Source: Alphaproteobacteria bacterium (lineage in GTDB: Bacteria > Pseudomonadota > Alphaproteobacteria > DSM-16000 > Inquilinaceae). Taken from it: a DNA stretch of 64,000 nucleotides. The notes beneath the pieces were generated by a model. It was given only the letters and a program-made list of their open reading frames with translations. It was not told where the DNA came from and did not search any database. The stretch lies in NCBI GenBank assembly GCA_028281265.1, contig JANQKE010000131.1, positions 25,275 to 89,274 of the forward strand. The letters are read 5' to 3'. Shown piece after piece: positions 41,049-49,800 of the stretch. Position 1 is the stretch's first letter, and every line of letters begins with the position of its first letter. Position numbers and translations under genes: made by a program.

Positions 41049-42890
41049 TCATGCCGCCCCGTCGATGGGCAGAAACCCGCCGGACTGCCGGGACCACAGG
41101 CTGGCATAGAGCCCGCCGCGCGCGATCAGGGTTCCGTGGTCGCCGTCCTCGACGATCCGGCCCTTGTCCATCACCACCAACCGGTCCATCGCCGCGATGG
41201 TGGACAGCCGGTGAGCGATGGCGACGACGGTCTTGCCGGCCATTAGATCGTAGAGTTGCTCCTGCACCGCGGCTTCGACTTCGGAATCGAGGGCCGAGGT
41301 CGCCTCGTCCAGGATCAGGATCGGCGCATCCTTGAGCAGCACGCGGGCGATCGCGATGCGCTGACGCTGGCCGCCGGACAGCTTCACCCCGCGCTCCCCG
41401 ACCCGGGCGTCGTAGCCCATAAGCCCGTTCAGATCGGCAAGTTCGGCGATGAACGCGTCGGCATGGGCCTGTCGCGCAGCCGCGATCATATGCGCTTCGG
41501 GCGCCTCGGGCCGTCCGTAGCGGATGTTCTCCCGGACCGAGCGGTGCAGCAACGAAGGGTCCTGGGTCACCATACCGATCTGGGCGCGCAAGCTCTCCTG
41601 GGTGACGGCGGCGATGTCCTGACCGTCGATCAGGATCCGGCCCGCTTCCAGATCGTGGAAGCGCAGCAGCAGGTTCACCAGCGTGGACTTGCCCGCACCG
41701 GAGCGACCGACCAGGCCAACCTTCTGACCCGCGGGCACCGTCAGGGACAGATCCTCGATCACCCCGCCGCCCTTGCCGTAGTGAAAGCCGATCCGCTCGA
41801 ACCGGACCTCGCCGCGGCGGACCACCAAGGCGGGGGCCCGGGGCCGGTCGACCACCGCGTGAGGGCGGGAGATCGTCTCCATCCCCTCCTGGACGGTGCC
41901 GATATTCTCGAAGATCCCCGTGACTTCCCACATGATCCAGGTGGCCATGGAGATCAGGCGCAAGACCAGCGCCACCGCCAGCGCGACCGCACCGACGGTC
42001 GCCAGCCCCTGCCCCCACAGCCACAGCGCAAGGCCGCAGGTCGTCACCACCAGCAGGCCGCCGATGACGGAGATCGTGACTTCCATCACGGTGATCAGGC
42101 GCGTTTCGGCCTGGAGCTTCTCGGTGTGGTCGGTGATCGCCTGGGCGGCGAAGGCGTCCTCCCGCTCGGCGTGGGCGAACAGCTTGACCGTCAGGATGTT
42201 GGTGTAGCTGTCGACGATCCGGCCGGTCAGCGCCGACCGCGCTTCGGAGAGGACGAAAGAGCGGTGCTTGATCCGCGGCACGAAGTACCACAGCGCCACG
42301 ATGAACAGGACCACCCAGGCGACCAGCGGCGCCGTCAGCCAGGGGTCGATCTCCCGAAACAGCCACAGCGTGCCCAGGGTGTAGATCATCACGAACCACA
42401 CTGCGTCGACGACGTTGACCACCGACTCCCGCAGGCTGGGACCGGTCTGCATGATCTTGTTGGCGATCCGGCCGGCGAAATCGTTGTGGAAGAAGCCGAG
42501 GCTCTGCCGCAGCACGTAGCGGTGGGTCTGCCAGCGGATCAGGTTGGTGAAGCCCGGCGCCATCACCTGGTTTCGCAACAGCGCCTGGATCCCGTACAGG
42601 CCCGGTCGCACCACCAGCGTCAGCACCGCCATCCACAGCAGGATCGTGCCATGGTCGGCGAAGAAGGTGTCGGGCGCCTCCGCGGCGCGGACGAGATCCA
42701 CCAACTGGCCCAGAAAGGCGAACAGGACGACTTCGACGATCGCCCCGAAGAGGCCGACGACCAGCAACGCCGCGATCACGGGCCATACCTGGCGGCAGAA
42801 ATGGGCGTAGAAACCCATCAACGCCGACGGCGTGCGGATCACGGGCGTGATGCTTATGGGGTCAATGAGCTGTTCGAAGCGGCGGAACAT
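41049..42890 (-). CDS. ABC exporter, fused membrane-ATPase (MsbA/MDR-like)
   Basis: Half-transporter of about 613 residues with a six-helix membrane domain (for example QVWPVIAALLVVGLFGAIVEV, WLTAPLVAWVVLFIVALWY and VTISVIGGLLVVTTCGLAL) and an intact ATPase: Walker A LVGRSGAGKSTLVN, Q-loop MVTQDPSLLHRSV, signature VKLSGGQRQRIAIARVL, Walker B APILILDEATSALDSE and His in AIAHRLSTIAAMDR. It forms a homodimer exporting lipid, drug or peptide. The membrane part with LRQSLGFFHNDFAGRIANKI matches a group common in alphaproteobacteria. ATG 42890 (MFRRFEQL) is preferred over 42923. It follows the giant locus on the same strand, but a 268-bp gap with hairpins separates them. Confidence 0.93.
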   Translation of the reverse strand: MFRRFEQLIDPISITPVIRTPSALMGFYAHFCRQVWPVIAALLVVGLFGAIVEVVLFAFLGQLVDLVRAAEAPDTFFADHGTILLWMAVLTLVVRPGLYGIQALLRNQVMAPGFTNLIRWQTHRYVLRQSLGFFHNDFAGRIANKIMQTGPSLRESVVNVVDAVWFVMIYTLGTLWLFREIDPWLTAPLVAWVVLFIVALWYFVPRIKHRSFVLSEARSALTGRIVDSYTNILTVKLFAHAEREDAFAAQAITDHTEKLQAETRLITVMEVTISVIGGLLVVTTCGLALWLWGQGLATVGAVALAVALVLRLISMATWIMWEVTGIFENIGTVQEGMETISRPHAVVDRPRAPALVVRRGEVRFERIGFHYGKGGGVIEDLSLTVPAGQKVGLVGRSGAGKSTLVNLLLRFHDLEAGRILIDGQDIAAVTQESLRAQIGMVTQDPSLLHRSVRENIRYGRPEAPEAHMIAAARQAHADAFIAELADLNGLMGYDARVGERGVKLSGGQRQRIAIARVLLKDAPILILDEATSALDSEVEAAVQEQLYDLMAGKTVVAIAHRLSTIAAMDRLVVMDKGRIVEDGDHGTLIARGGLYASLWSRQSGGFLPIDGAA

Positions 42891-42976
42891 GGCCTCACTC
42901 TCACACTGCGCAATCGGGGACATCCTTGGGGAACGGAGCCTTGAAGCGCGCAGTCTGACGGCAGTGGGCCGTCTGG

Positions 42977-42995
42977 GATCGCCGAGCCGGCGATC
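42977..42995 (-). terminator. Hairpins downstream of the giant two-gene locus
   Basis: GATCGCC-GAGCC-GGCGATC forms a perfect 7-bp stem. A second stem GACGGC-AGTGG-GCCGTC lies next to it at 42957-42973. Both lie within 190 bp after the stop of the 1211-aa gene, and could separate it from the ABC exporter gene. No U-tract is clear. Confidence 0.4.
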
Positions 42996-43095
42996 CAGCG
43001 CGCGTCAGGACAGACGCGGCTTGTCCAACATCGAACACTCCATCCAGGTTAGAGGTGACCAGCCGCCCGGTGATGACGGGCGACCGATATGGCCG

Positions 43096-43144
43096 ATAGA
43101 TCGACCTACGTCCAGATGGACTCATCTGAACGCAGGATACTTTA
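43096..43144. repeat. Repeat family B, short copy B2
   Basis: ATAGATCGACCTACGTCCAGATGGACTCATCTGAACGCAG... shares the left hairpin of B3 (TCAGATGG/CCATCTGA). It then jumps to the end sequence AGGATACTTTAG, so the second hairpin is deleted. It lies just downstream of the 1211-aa gene stop. Confidence 0.65.
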
Positions 43145-43158
43145 GCACATCGGCGCCC

Positions 43159-46100
43159 TCACGCGCAGCAGTCGGAATCGATCTCGACCAACGGGGAGGT
43201 CCGCAGGATGCGGACCTGGCTGAGGTCGCCACCCAGCGGATCGGCGAACCGGCCGTTGGGTTCGGGCAACACCTCGATCGCCAGGGCCGATAGCGGCGTG
43301 TCCTCGGGCAAGCCGTAGATCTCCAGCAGGTCCTTGACCTCCGGCAACAGCCACCGGACCGAGCCGGTCGGCGGCGCGGCGGTCTTGACCTGGCGGCGGA
43401 TCGGGTGCGCCTGGCGGGCATCGAGCTGGATCGGCCGGCGGGTGCTGCCGTCGGCCTGCATCACCCGGGCGTACAGGGCCACCCACAGCTCGGTATTCGG
43501 GGTCAGGGGCATGCGCACCCGACCCTCATGCACCGGCTCGGCAAACGGGGCGTAGGCTTCGATCCGGCCGTCCCGACGGTCGGTGCTGCACAACAAGGTC
43601 GGCGGGGGATGCTGCACGCCCTCCAGCACTAGGGACGGGCCATAGCGGCCCTGCGCGGTGCTCCAGAACGGTGCCGTCGGCGTGCCCCGATCGTGACCGA
43701 CGCGGAACTCGTAGGTGAAGAAGCCGAACAGCTCCTTTGAGTCCGGGGTCATGTTGGGCGGCAGCGGGATCAGGTAGAACCGCCCGGTCGGGTCGTCGGC
43801 CGCCGGGATCAGCCGCTGCATCGCCGAAAGCCCCGCGAAATCGTCGGCCTGGCCGGGACGGATCAGCCGCACCATCTCCGGATCGATCGCCGGGTCCTCG
43901 TAGCCCGGCGGGTCGGCCACCGGCTCCACCGCGGGCAGCAGCATCGGGTCGGGCGCCTGGGCCAGCACCCGGGCAAAATAGGTGTCCCGGCCGTCCCTCG
44001 GGTCGGACCCGAACTCCACCCACAGCATCCGCCGCCGAACCTCCGTGCGGGCGTAGTCCGGACCGTCGACGACATAGTCGCTGAACGCATGACCGACCGC
44101 CGCGATCCGGGGGAGCTGGCTAGGCGGGGTCGTCACCGGCAGGTGATTGGTCAGCACCACGGTCTCCGTGGCCCCGGTCTCCAGGGTGGCGGTGATCGTG
44201 TAGGCGACCTCGAGTTCGTAGGGCAGCCCGTTGTGCAGCGGCGGTACCAGACCGTCGATGAAGACCAGCTCGGTCATCTCCCGGTCCGGGGTGCCCCTGG
44301 TCGCCTGACGGTTGACGGTATGGGCCAGGCTGACGGTGCCGAGCGCCTTGGTGCCGACCGCCCCGCTGCCGATCGGGGTGACCTGCCGGCTGATCCGAAA
44401 AGACGGGGTCGCCAGCCCCCGCCAGGTCCAGTCCCGGTCCAGGCGCAATCGGACGACGCTGATCCACTGATGCGGCAACTCGTCTTCGGCCGTCAGCGCC
44501 AGCGAGGAGACATCCGGCGGCAGGTGATGCTTGAGGCCGGCACAGCCGAACACCAGGCGCCGGCCTTCGGGGCCGAAGACGGTACCGTCCTCCTCCTCCA
44601 GGCCGACGGCGGCAGCCAGACGCTTGGGCAGGACCGGACCGGCCCGCTTCTGCAGGACCCGGGCCCGGGTCGGTGCGGCGGAGGGCGGATCGGGCTGCAG
44701 ATAGACCGAGGCGATCGCCATAACCGGGTCGTGGGCGGCGAACACCGGGCCTTCGGCCCGGGCCGGCACGTGATACGGGTCGGCCTCCAGGTCTCGCGGC
44801 GCGCCGCGGCGGGCGCTCTCCCCCACCCAGTAGGTCAGGTCGACCCGGCCGACACCGCGCACCTCCACCCGCACGTCCCGCGCCGTGGGTACGGGAACCG
44901 GGCCGGCGACGCTGCCCGCCGGCTGCGTCGGCACCTCCCACGCGATGTCGGACAGCCGGGCGCAGTCGGTCCAGTCGAGCACCAGGTCGATCGCCGCGGC
45001 GGAGCCGTCCGGCGCCAGCGGCGGAAAGCGCCGGTGGGTGCGGTATAGCACCTGCCAGCCATTGGGATCGGCCGCCGGGTCGAAACGCGGCGGACGGACC
45101 CACACCGTGACCTCCAGGAACGCCGTGTCCGGGTCGGGGATCTCGACCGGCGCCGACCCGCCACCGGCGAGGTTCGCATTGGCGATCGCCGCCAGACGGG
45201 CAAAGGCCTTGGGCGCATCGGCGAACTCGGCTTCCGGAAAGCCGATGCCGGGCCGGGCGATACGGTAGCGGCTCGGCGGGTGGCCCGCGGCCGGCGCCAC
45301 CGGCGCGACGCTCACCGGCCGCGCCGGCACGGCCCGCCGGAACCGCCAGCCCGCCACCGGGGCCTCGCCGGCATTGACCGGATCGGCCGTCCAATCGGGT
45401 CCGCCGCCGGTGGCATCGGTCAGCCGCACCCGGAACTCGTAGTCCCGGCCGTAGCGCAGCGGCACGGCGTCGGCGGCCTCCGGCGCGTAGAGGTCGGGCT
45501 TGCCGTCGTGGCGATTGAGCAGCAACCGCCGATCGGCGGTGTCCGCGACCAGGGAATCCCCCTGCCAGCGGGTGCAATAGGCCGGCATCCAGAGCTGGTT
45601 CTGCAGCGTGCTCGGATAGACCTCGACCGCCAGTTCCGTCGCCATCGCCCCCAGATCGATCGCCCCGACCCGATAGGCCGGCGACGACACCCGGCATAGG
45701 GAGTTCCAGCCCGCATCGCCCTTGAAGCGGACATCGACCCGGTAACCGGCCACCCCGGTGGGGGCGTCGGGCGGTGTCGATCCGTCGGGATAGATGCCGA
45801 CCGCCCGGTTGAGCCCCTCGACCATGTCCTCGTCGTCCCAGCCGAGCTGCAGACCGGCATCGCGCGCCGGCGGCTGATCCTCGGTGTCCTCATCGTCGTC
45901 GGCGAGGTCGTTCTTCAACGGCTGCCGGGCGTGAACGATCTTGGCGAAACCGTCGTCGAACCGCTGGGCTTCGCCGAACACGGTGTCGAGGCTGCCGAAC
46001 GCCGCCGCCCCGGCGGCATCGCGGGCGACGGGGAACAGGACGGGCGTGAACAGCGGGCGGGTGCCGGCGGCCGGGAGTTCCGGGACCCGGGTGGCAAACA

Positions 46101-46794
46101 GCTTGACGAAGCTTTCATCGGCGGCGAACTGGGGCGCGAAGTCGCTGCCCGCGGCGAGCGTGAAGAACAGCCAGCCACCATTGGCAAAGGTCGCCCCGAC
46201 ATCCAGGGTGACGGTGTGGATCAGCCCCGCCTCCCGCGCCACGGCGGGCTGGCGCACCATCATGGCGAAGGCGTCGCCCCAGCTCAGCGCGTCCGGCGGC
46301 GGCGCGGGCGGGAATGGCGGCGGCGGACATTTCAGCGCACAGTGATAGCTGTCGTCGATCACCGCCAACGGCGTCTTCGGCCGGACGAAGGAAAAGGCGC
46401 GACGGTAGCTCTTGGGCAGGTACTTGGCCAACCGGTGGGCGGCCGTCTGGGTGACCCGTTCGGCCGGCGCGGTGAGGGCGAACCGGGCCGCGAACTCCTG
46501 GAACACCGACGGCTGGCCCGGCGGCATGGTCAACGCCAGCGACGCCCCCGTACCGGGTACGGCGGTGCGGTTCGGCACCCGGCCCGGATCATTGGACAGG
46601 TGCGGTTCCAGCGCGATCTTCGCCCCTTCGAAGCTGCCGCTGGCCGGCACCGGCGCACCGCCCCAGCCATCGCTGAGCGGCCGGCGCGGATCGTCGATCG
46701 GGGTTACCAGGAGGTTGACCGTCAACCGCCGGGCGCCGGCGTCCCACGCCTGCAGATAGGGAACGATCGTCAGCTTGGGCGGTTGCGGGGCCAT
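43159..46794 (-). CDS. Giant uncharacterised protein, gene 2 of a two-gene locus (1211 aa)
   Basis: I recognise no known family. The 1211-residue protein starts MAPQPPKLTIVPYLQAWDAG without a signal peptide. Visible features are a proline run (CPPPPFPPAPPPD, ~156-168), an acidic linker (~297-306), a fibronectin-like strand pattern around 447-460 (YGRDYEFRVRLTDATGG), many Pro/Asp-rich loops between beta-like segments, and a C-terminus ending SDCCA. There are no transmembrane helices or nucleotide motifs that I see. Codon use and GC match the chromosome. It begins 58 bp after the 1607-aa gene on the same strand, so the two form an operon. Its composition suggests an elongated multi-domain beta-rich structural protein. 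Confidence 0.8.
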   Translation of the reverse strand: MAPQPPKLTIVPYLQAWDAGARRLTVNLLVTPIDDPRRPLSDGWGGAPVPASGSFEGAKIALEPHLSNDPGRVPNRTAVPGTGASLALTMPPGQPSVFQEFAARFALTAPAERVTQTAAHRLAKYLPKSYRRAFSFVRPKTPLAVIDDSYHCALKCPPPPFPPAPPPDALSWGDAFAMMVRQPAVAREAGLIHTVTLDVGATFANGGWLFFTLAAGSDFAPQFAADESFVKLFATRVPELPAAGTRPLFTPVLFPVARDAAGAAAFGSLDTVFGEAQRFDDGFAKIVHARQPLKNDLADDDEDTEDQPPARDAGLQLGWDDEDMVEGLNRAVGIYPDGSTPPDAPTGVAGYRVDVRFKGDAGWNSLCRVSSPAYRVGAIDLGAMATELAVEVYPSTLQNQLWMPAYCTRWQGDSLVADTADRRLLLNRHDGKPDLYAPEAADAVPLRYGRDYEFRVRLTDATGGGPDWTADPVNAGEAPVAGWRFRRAVPARPVSVAPVAPAAGHPPSRYRIARPGIGFPEAEFADAPKAFARLAAIANANLAGGGSAPVEIPDPDTAFLEVTVWVRPPRFDPAADPNGWQVLYRTHRRFPPLAPDGSAAAIDLVLDWTDCARLSDIAWEVPTQPAGSVAGPVPVPTARDVRVEVRGVGRVDLTYWVGESARRGAPRDLEADPYHVPARAEGPVFAAHDPVMAIASVYLQPDPPSAAPTRARVLQKRAGPVLPKRLAAAVGLEEEDGTVFGPEGRRLVFGCAGLKHHLPPDVSSLALTAEDELPHQWISVVRLRLDRDWTWRGLATPSFRISRQVTPIGSGAVGTKALGTVSLAHTVNRQATRGTPDREMTELVFIDGLVPPLHNGLPYELEVAYTITATLETGATETVVLTNHLPVTTPPSQLPRIAAVGHAFSDYVVDGPDYARTEVRRRMLWVEFGSDPRDGRDTYFARVLAQAPDPMLLPAVEPVADPPGYEDPAIDPEMVRLIRPGQADDFAGLSAMQRLIPAADDPTGRFYLIPLPPNMTPDSKELFGFFTYEFRVGHDRGTPTAPFWSTAQGRYGPSLVLEGVQHPPPTLLCSTDRRDGRIEAYAPFAEPVHEGRVRMPLTPNTELWVALYARVMQADGSTRRPIQLDARQAHPIRRQVKTAAPPTGSVRWLLPEVKDLLEIYGLPEDTPLSALAIEVLPEPNGRFADPLGGDLSQVRILRTSPLVEIDSDCCA

Positions 46795-46852
46795 GGGTGG
46801 ATGCCCTCCTTGTCGCGCACAGGCGTTTGAACGGCGGGGTGTGATCGGCGCC

Positions 46853-49800
46853 TCAGGGCACGTTGTTGCTGACCTGATCGGTCTTGACGATCTGGACGGT
46901 GACCTTGATCGAGAAGAACACGGCGATCTTGACCTTGATCCCGACCTCGCCCTGGTAATCGACGAAGGACTGGGTCACCCCCGACGCGTCCGGGGCGGCG
47001 TATCCGAGCATGGCGAATTCGGCGTAGATCACGACCTTGACGATCACCAGGTCGATCTTGCCTTCCAGGAACAGGAAGCCGCCGTATCTCCACGCCCCGT
47101 CATACTGCACGACCGGGCCGATCCCGATCATCGCCGAGGCTTCGAACGGGCCGAGGCGACCGCCGATCCCGACCCCGACATAGAGCTTGGCCTCGAACGT
47201 CGCCTTGGAGGTATTGACCAGCGGGCCGGACTGGTAGGACTTGCCGCCGATCTCGAACCGGCAGCCGACGACGAAGAACCACGGGTTCGGCGGGGTCTGC
47301 CCGCGGATGTCGACGCCGACGATCGCCCCGATATACGAGCTGTAGACGCCGGAGCTGTCGCTTTCCGACCCGACATCCATGTAGCCGAAGACGGTCGCCG
47401 ACCAGATCCCGGCGATATCGAACGTCTTCTCGAACCCGGTGACGGCCTTGACCTTGACCTTCACATTGGTGGCCGACAGGTCGACCGGGCCGTGCACGCC
47501 CCGGGCATCGATCCCGGGCATGAAGTTCATGATGGTCTCGAAGGCCGGTGCCAGCAGGGTCTCGATGTCGGTGAGCTGCGGCTTGACGTCGGTGCCGCCG
47601 ATGATGCTGGCCTTGAGGCCCGACACCTTCTCCAGCGACCCCATGTCGTTCCAGGTTTCGAGATCCGGCATCGCGACCGACCAGCGGTCGTCCTCGATCT
47701 CCAGGCTCAAGGTCGTGCCGGCGTAATCGACCCGCATCCGGTCCGGCCCCTCGCTCATGAACAGCTCAGGTCGCGGGTTCGGCAACGCGACCGGCGGGTC
47801 GAGCCGGAAGAAGCCGGTGGTCGGGCTGACCATCAGCCGGTAGGGCCGGTCGACGAGCTCGATACAGCTATCGACGGCCGGGAACAGCGCCGACGTGGTG
47901 CTGCGGGCGTACAGATCGGCGAACAGGGGGTGCAGCGTGCTTTCGATCCGCGGCGCGCCGGCCCGGATGTGCGGCCGCCGGTAGAGGAAGGCGTGGGTCG
48001 CCGTGGTCTGCAGCAGCCCGATCTCCCACGCCGGGGCGACCGGTCGGTGCAGGTCTTCGGCCTCGGCGAACCGGAAATCCCCGCGGCCCGCCGGAAAGGT
48101 CAGGGCGTTGCCGGATGGCGGGCCGATCCGGCCCGAGCGGATCACCGGCGTGCCGTCGGTGATGGTTTCCGCTTCCTCGGGCGCGCCGGCACCGGCGGGG
48201 CCCGGCTGGCGGATCACCGACCACGCACCCGACGAACCGAACACGGGCGTGCCCCGGACCGCCCCGACCAGGGTCAGATCGCCCCGGACATCGGGCACGC
48301 CGTCGACCTCGACCCGCAGGCCGCGCAGGGTGAAGCGGGTGCCGCCGATGCGCACCGGCGTGTCGATCGGCCCCCCGCTGGCTCCTTCGGCCTCCAACAG
48401 GGCGGCCATCGCGGCGGCGGTGATCGGCCGGCCGACCGGGGTCAGATGCAGATAGCCCACCATGCCCTCGACGCGGGCACGGCCATCGCCCTCCACACCG
48501 TCGATCGCCACATCGCAATCGAACGCCATCGGGACGACCGATCCGCCGTCGGGCAGGCCGATCTCCGGCCGGCCGAGGCCGCGGATCCTCTCGACCGCGA
48601 ACACCCCGCGGATCAGTCCGGGATGCTTGTCCATCGCCGCGATCTCGTTCGGCGCGACGCCGTCGACACGGAAGTCGAAGAGTCCGGGGCTGGAGGCCTG
48701 CCAGCCGCTGTCCCGGCGGATCACGCCACCGCCGCCGCGCCGCTCGATGGTCACCGACCGGGTGACCCGGATCCCCCATGGATAGATCATGGAGGCGAAT
48801 TTGATCACCTCCAATGCGGTCCGGCCGACCATCAGGGCGAACTGCACCTTGGTCGCCTCGGCGAACGCGCCTTGCGGGTTGGCCCAATCGCTAAACGTCG
48901 TGCCGCCATAGCCCGAAACGTCGTAGCGGGTGAGCGGCACGCGCGGATTGGCGCCGGCGAACTCGTTGTTGAACATGGTTTCGACCGAGGCGGCCGGCGT
49001 CAGCGTCTCCCCCAGCACGCTGATGCCCAAGGGCGCCCCGGTCACGAGATCGACACCGTTGAGCAGTTGCGCCGCCGCCCCCTGGAACGACGGGCTCTCC
49101 CGGCCCGGCCGCTCGATCCCACCTTCGGCCCGCAGGGTCAGTTGCAGCCCGCCGGCCAACGCCTCCCCGGCTTCATCGAAGGTCGGAGCGGTGAACGCGG
49201 CCGTGTCGGCCCGGCGGGCGAGCTGATCGGTCGGCTGCAGCATCAGCCCGGCCTTCAGGCCGAACGGCAGGGTGGTGACCATGCCCATGCCGCGGCCGTT
49301 GCCGAACTCGTCGACCATGGTCTCCAGGGCCAGGTCCGGGATCGCCGCGGTCAGCCGGGCCGACCGCATGCCGATCACCGTCGGCCCCCCATCGTCCGGA
49401 GACGCCAAGGGGGTCGGGAAGTAGCCCATCGCCGGGACATTCTGGTCGATGTCGAGGGTGCGCACGGGCTCCCACTGCACCAGCGGCAGGGTGAACACGT
49501 GCACGTTCTCGGTCCGGGTCCAGACCGACAAGGCCTGCACCGTGAACGGGGCGCCGGTGCCGCCGGCTGCCGCGGCATGGGTCGCCCGATGGTGCAGGGT
49601 GCGGCCCGTCCCGATCGCAACACCGATCTGATGCCGGTTGGTCGACACGTCGAGTAGCAGGCCGCCGCCCCCGGGGCCCATCAGTTCCCGCCCGGCATCG
49701 ACGATCGTGGCGGTGAGCTGAGCGTTCCGGGCGACGGCCTCGTCGCGTTGCTTGGCCAGCGCGCCGTTCGCCCGGTCGATCGCCTCGCGCCAGGCGTCTT

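Noticed and set aside
46775..49657. 960-codon plus-strand frame opposite the 1607-aa gene
   Set aside because: Antisense shadow with Gly/Arg/Asp-rich low complexity; the minus-strand frame has the coding features.
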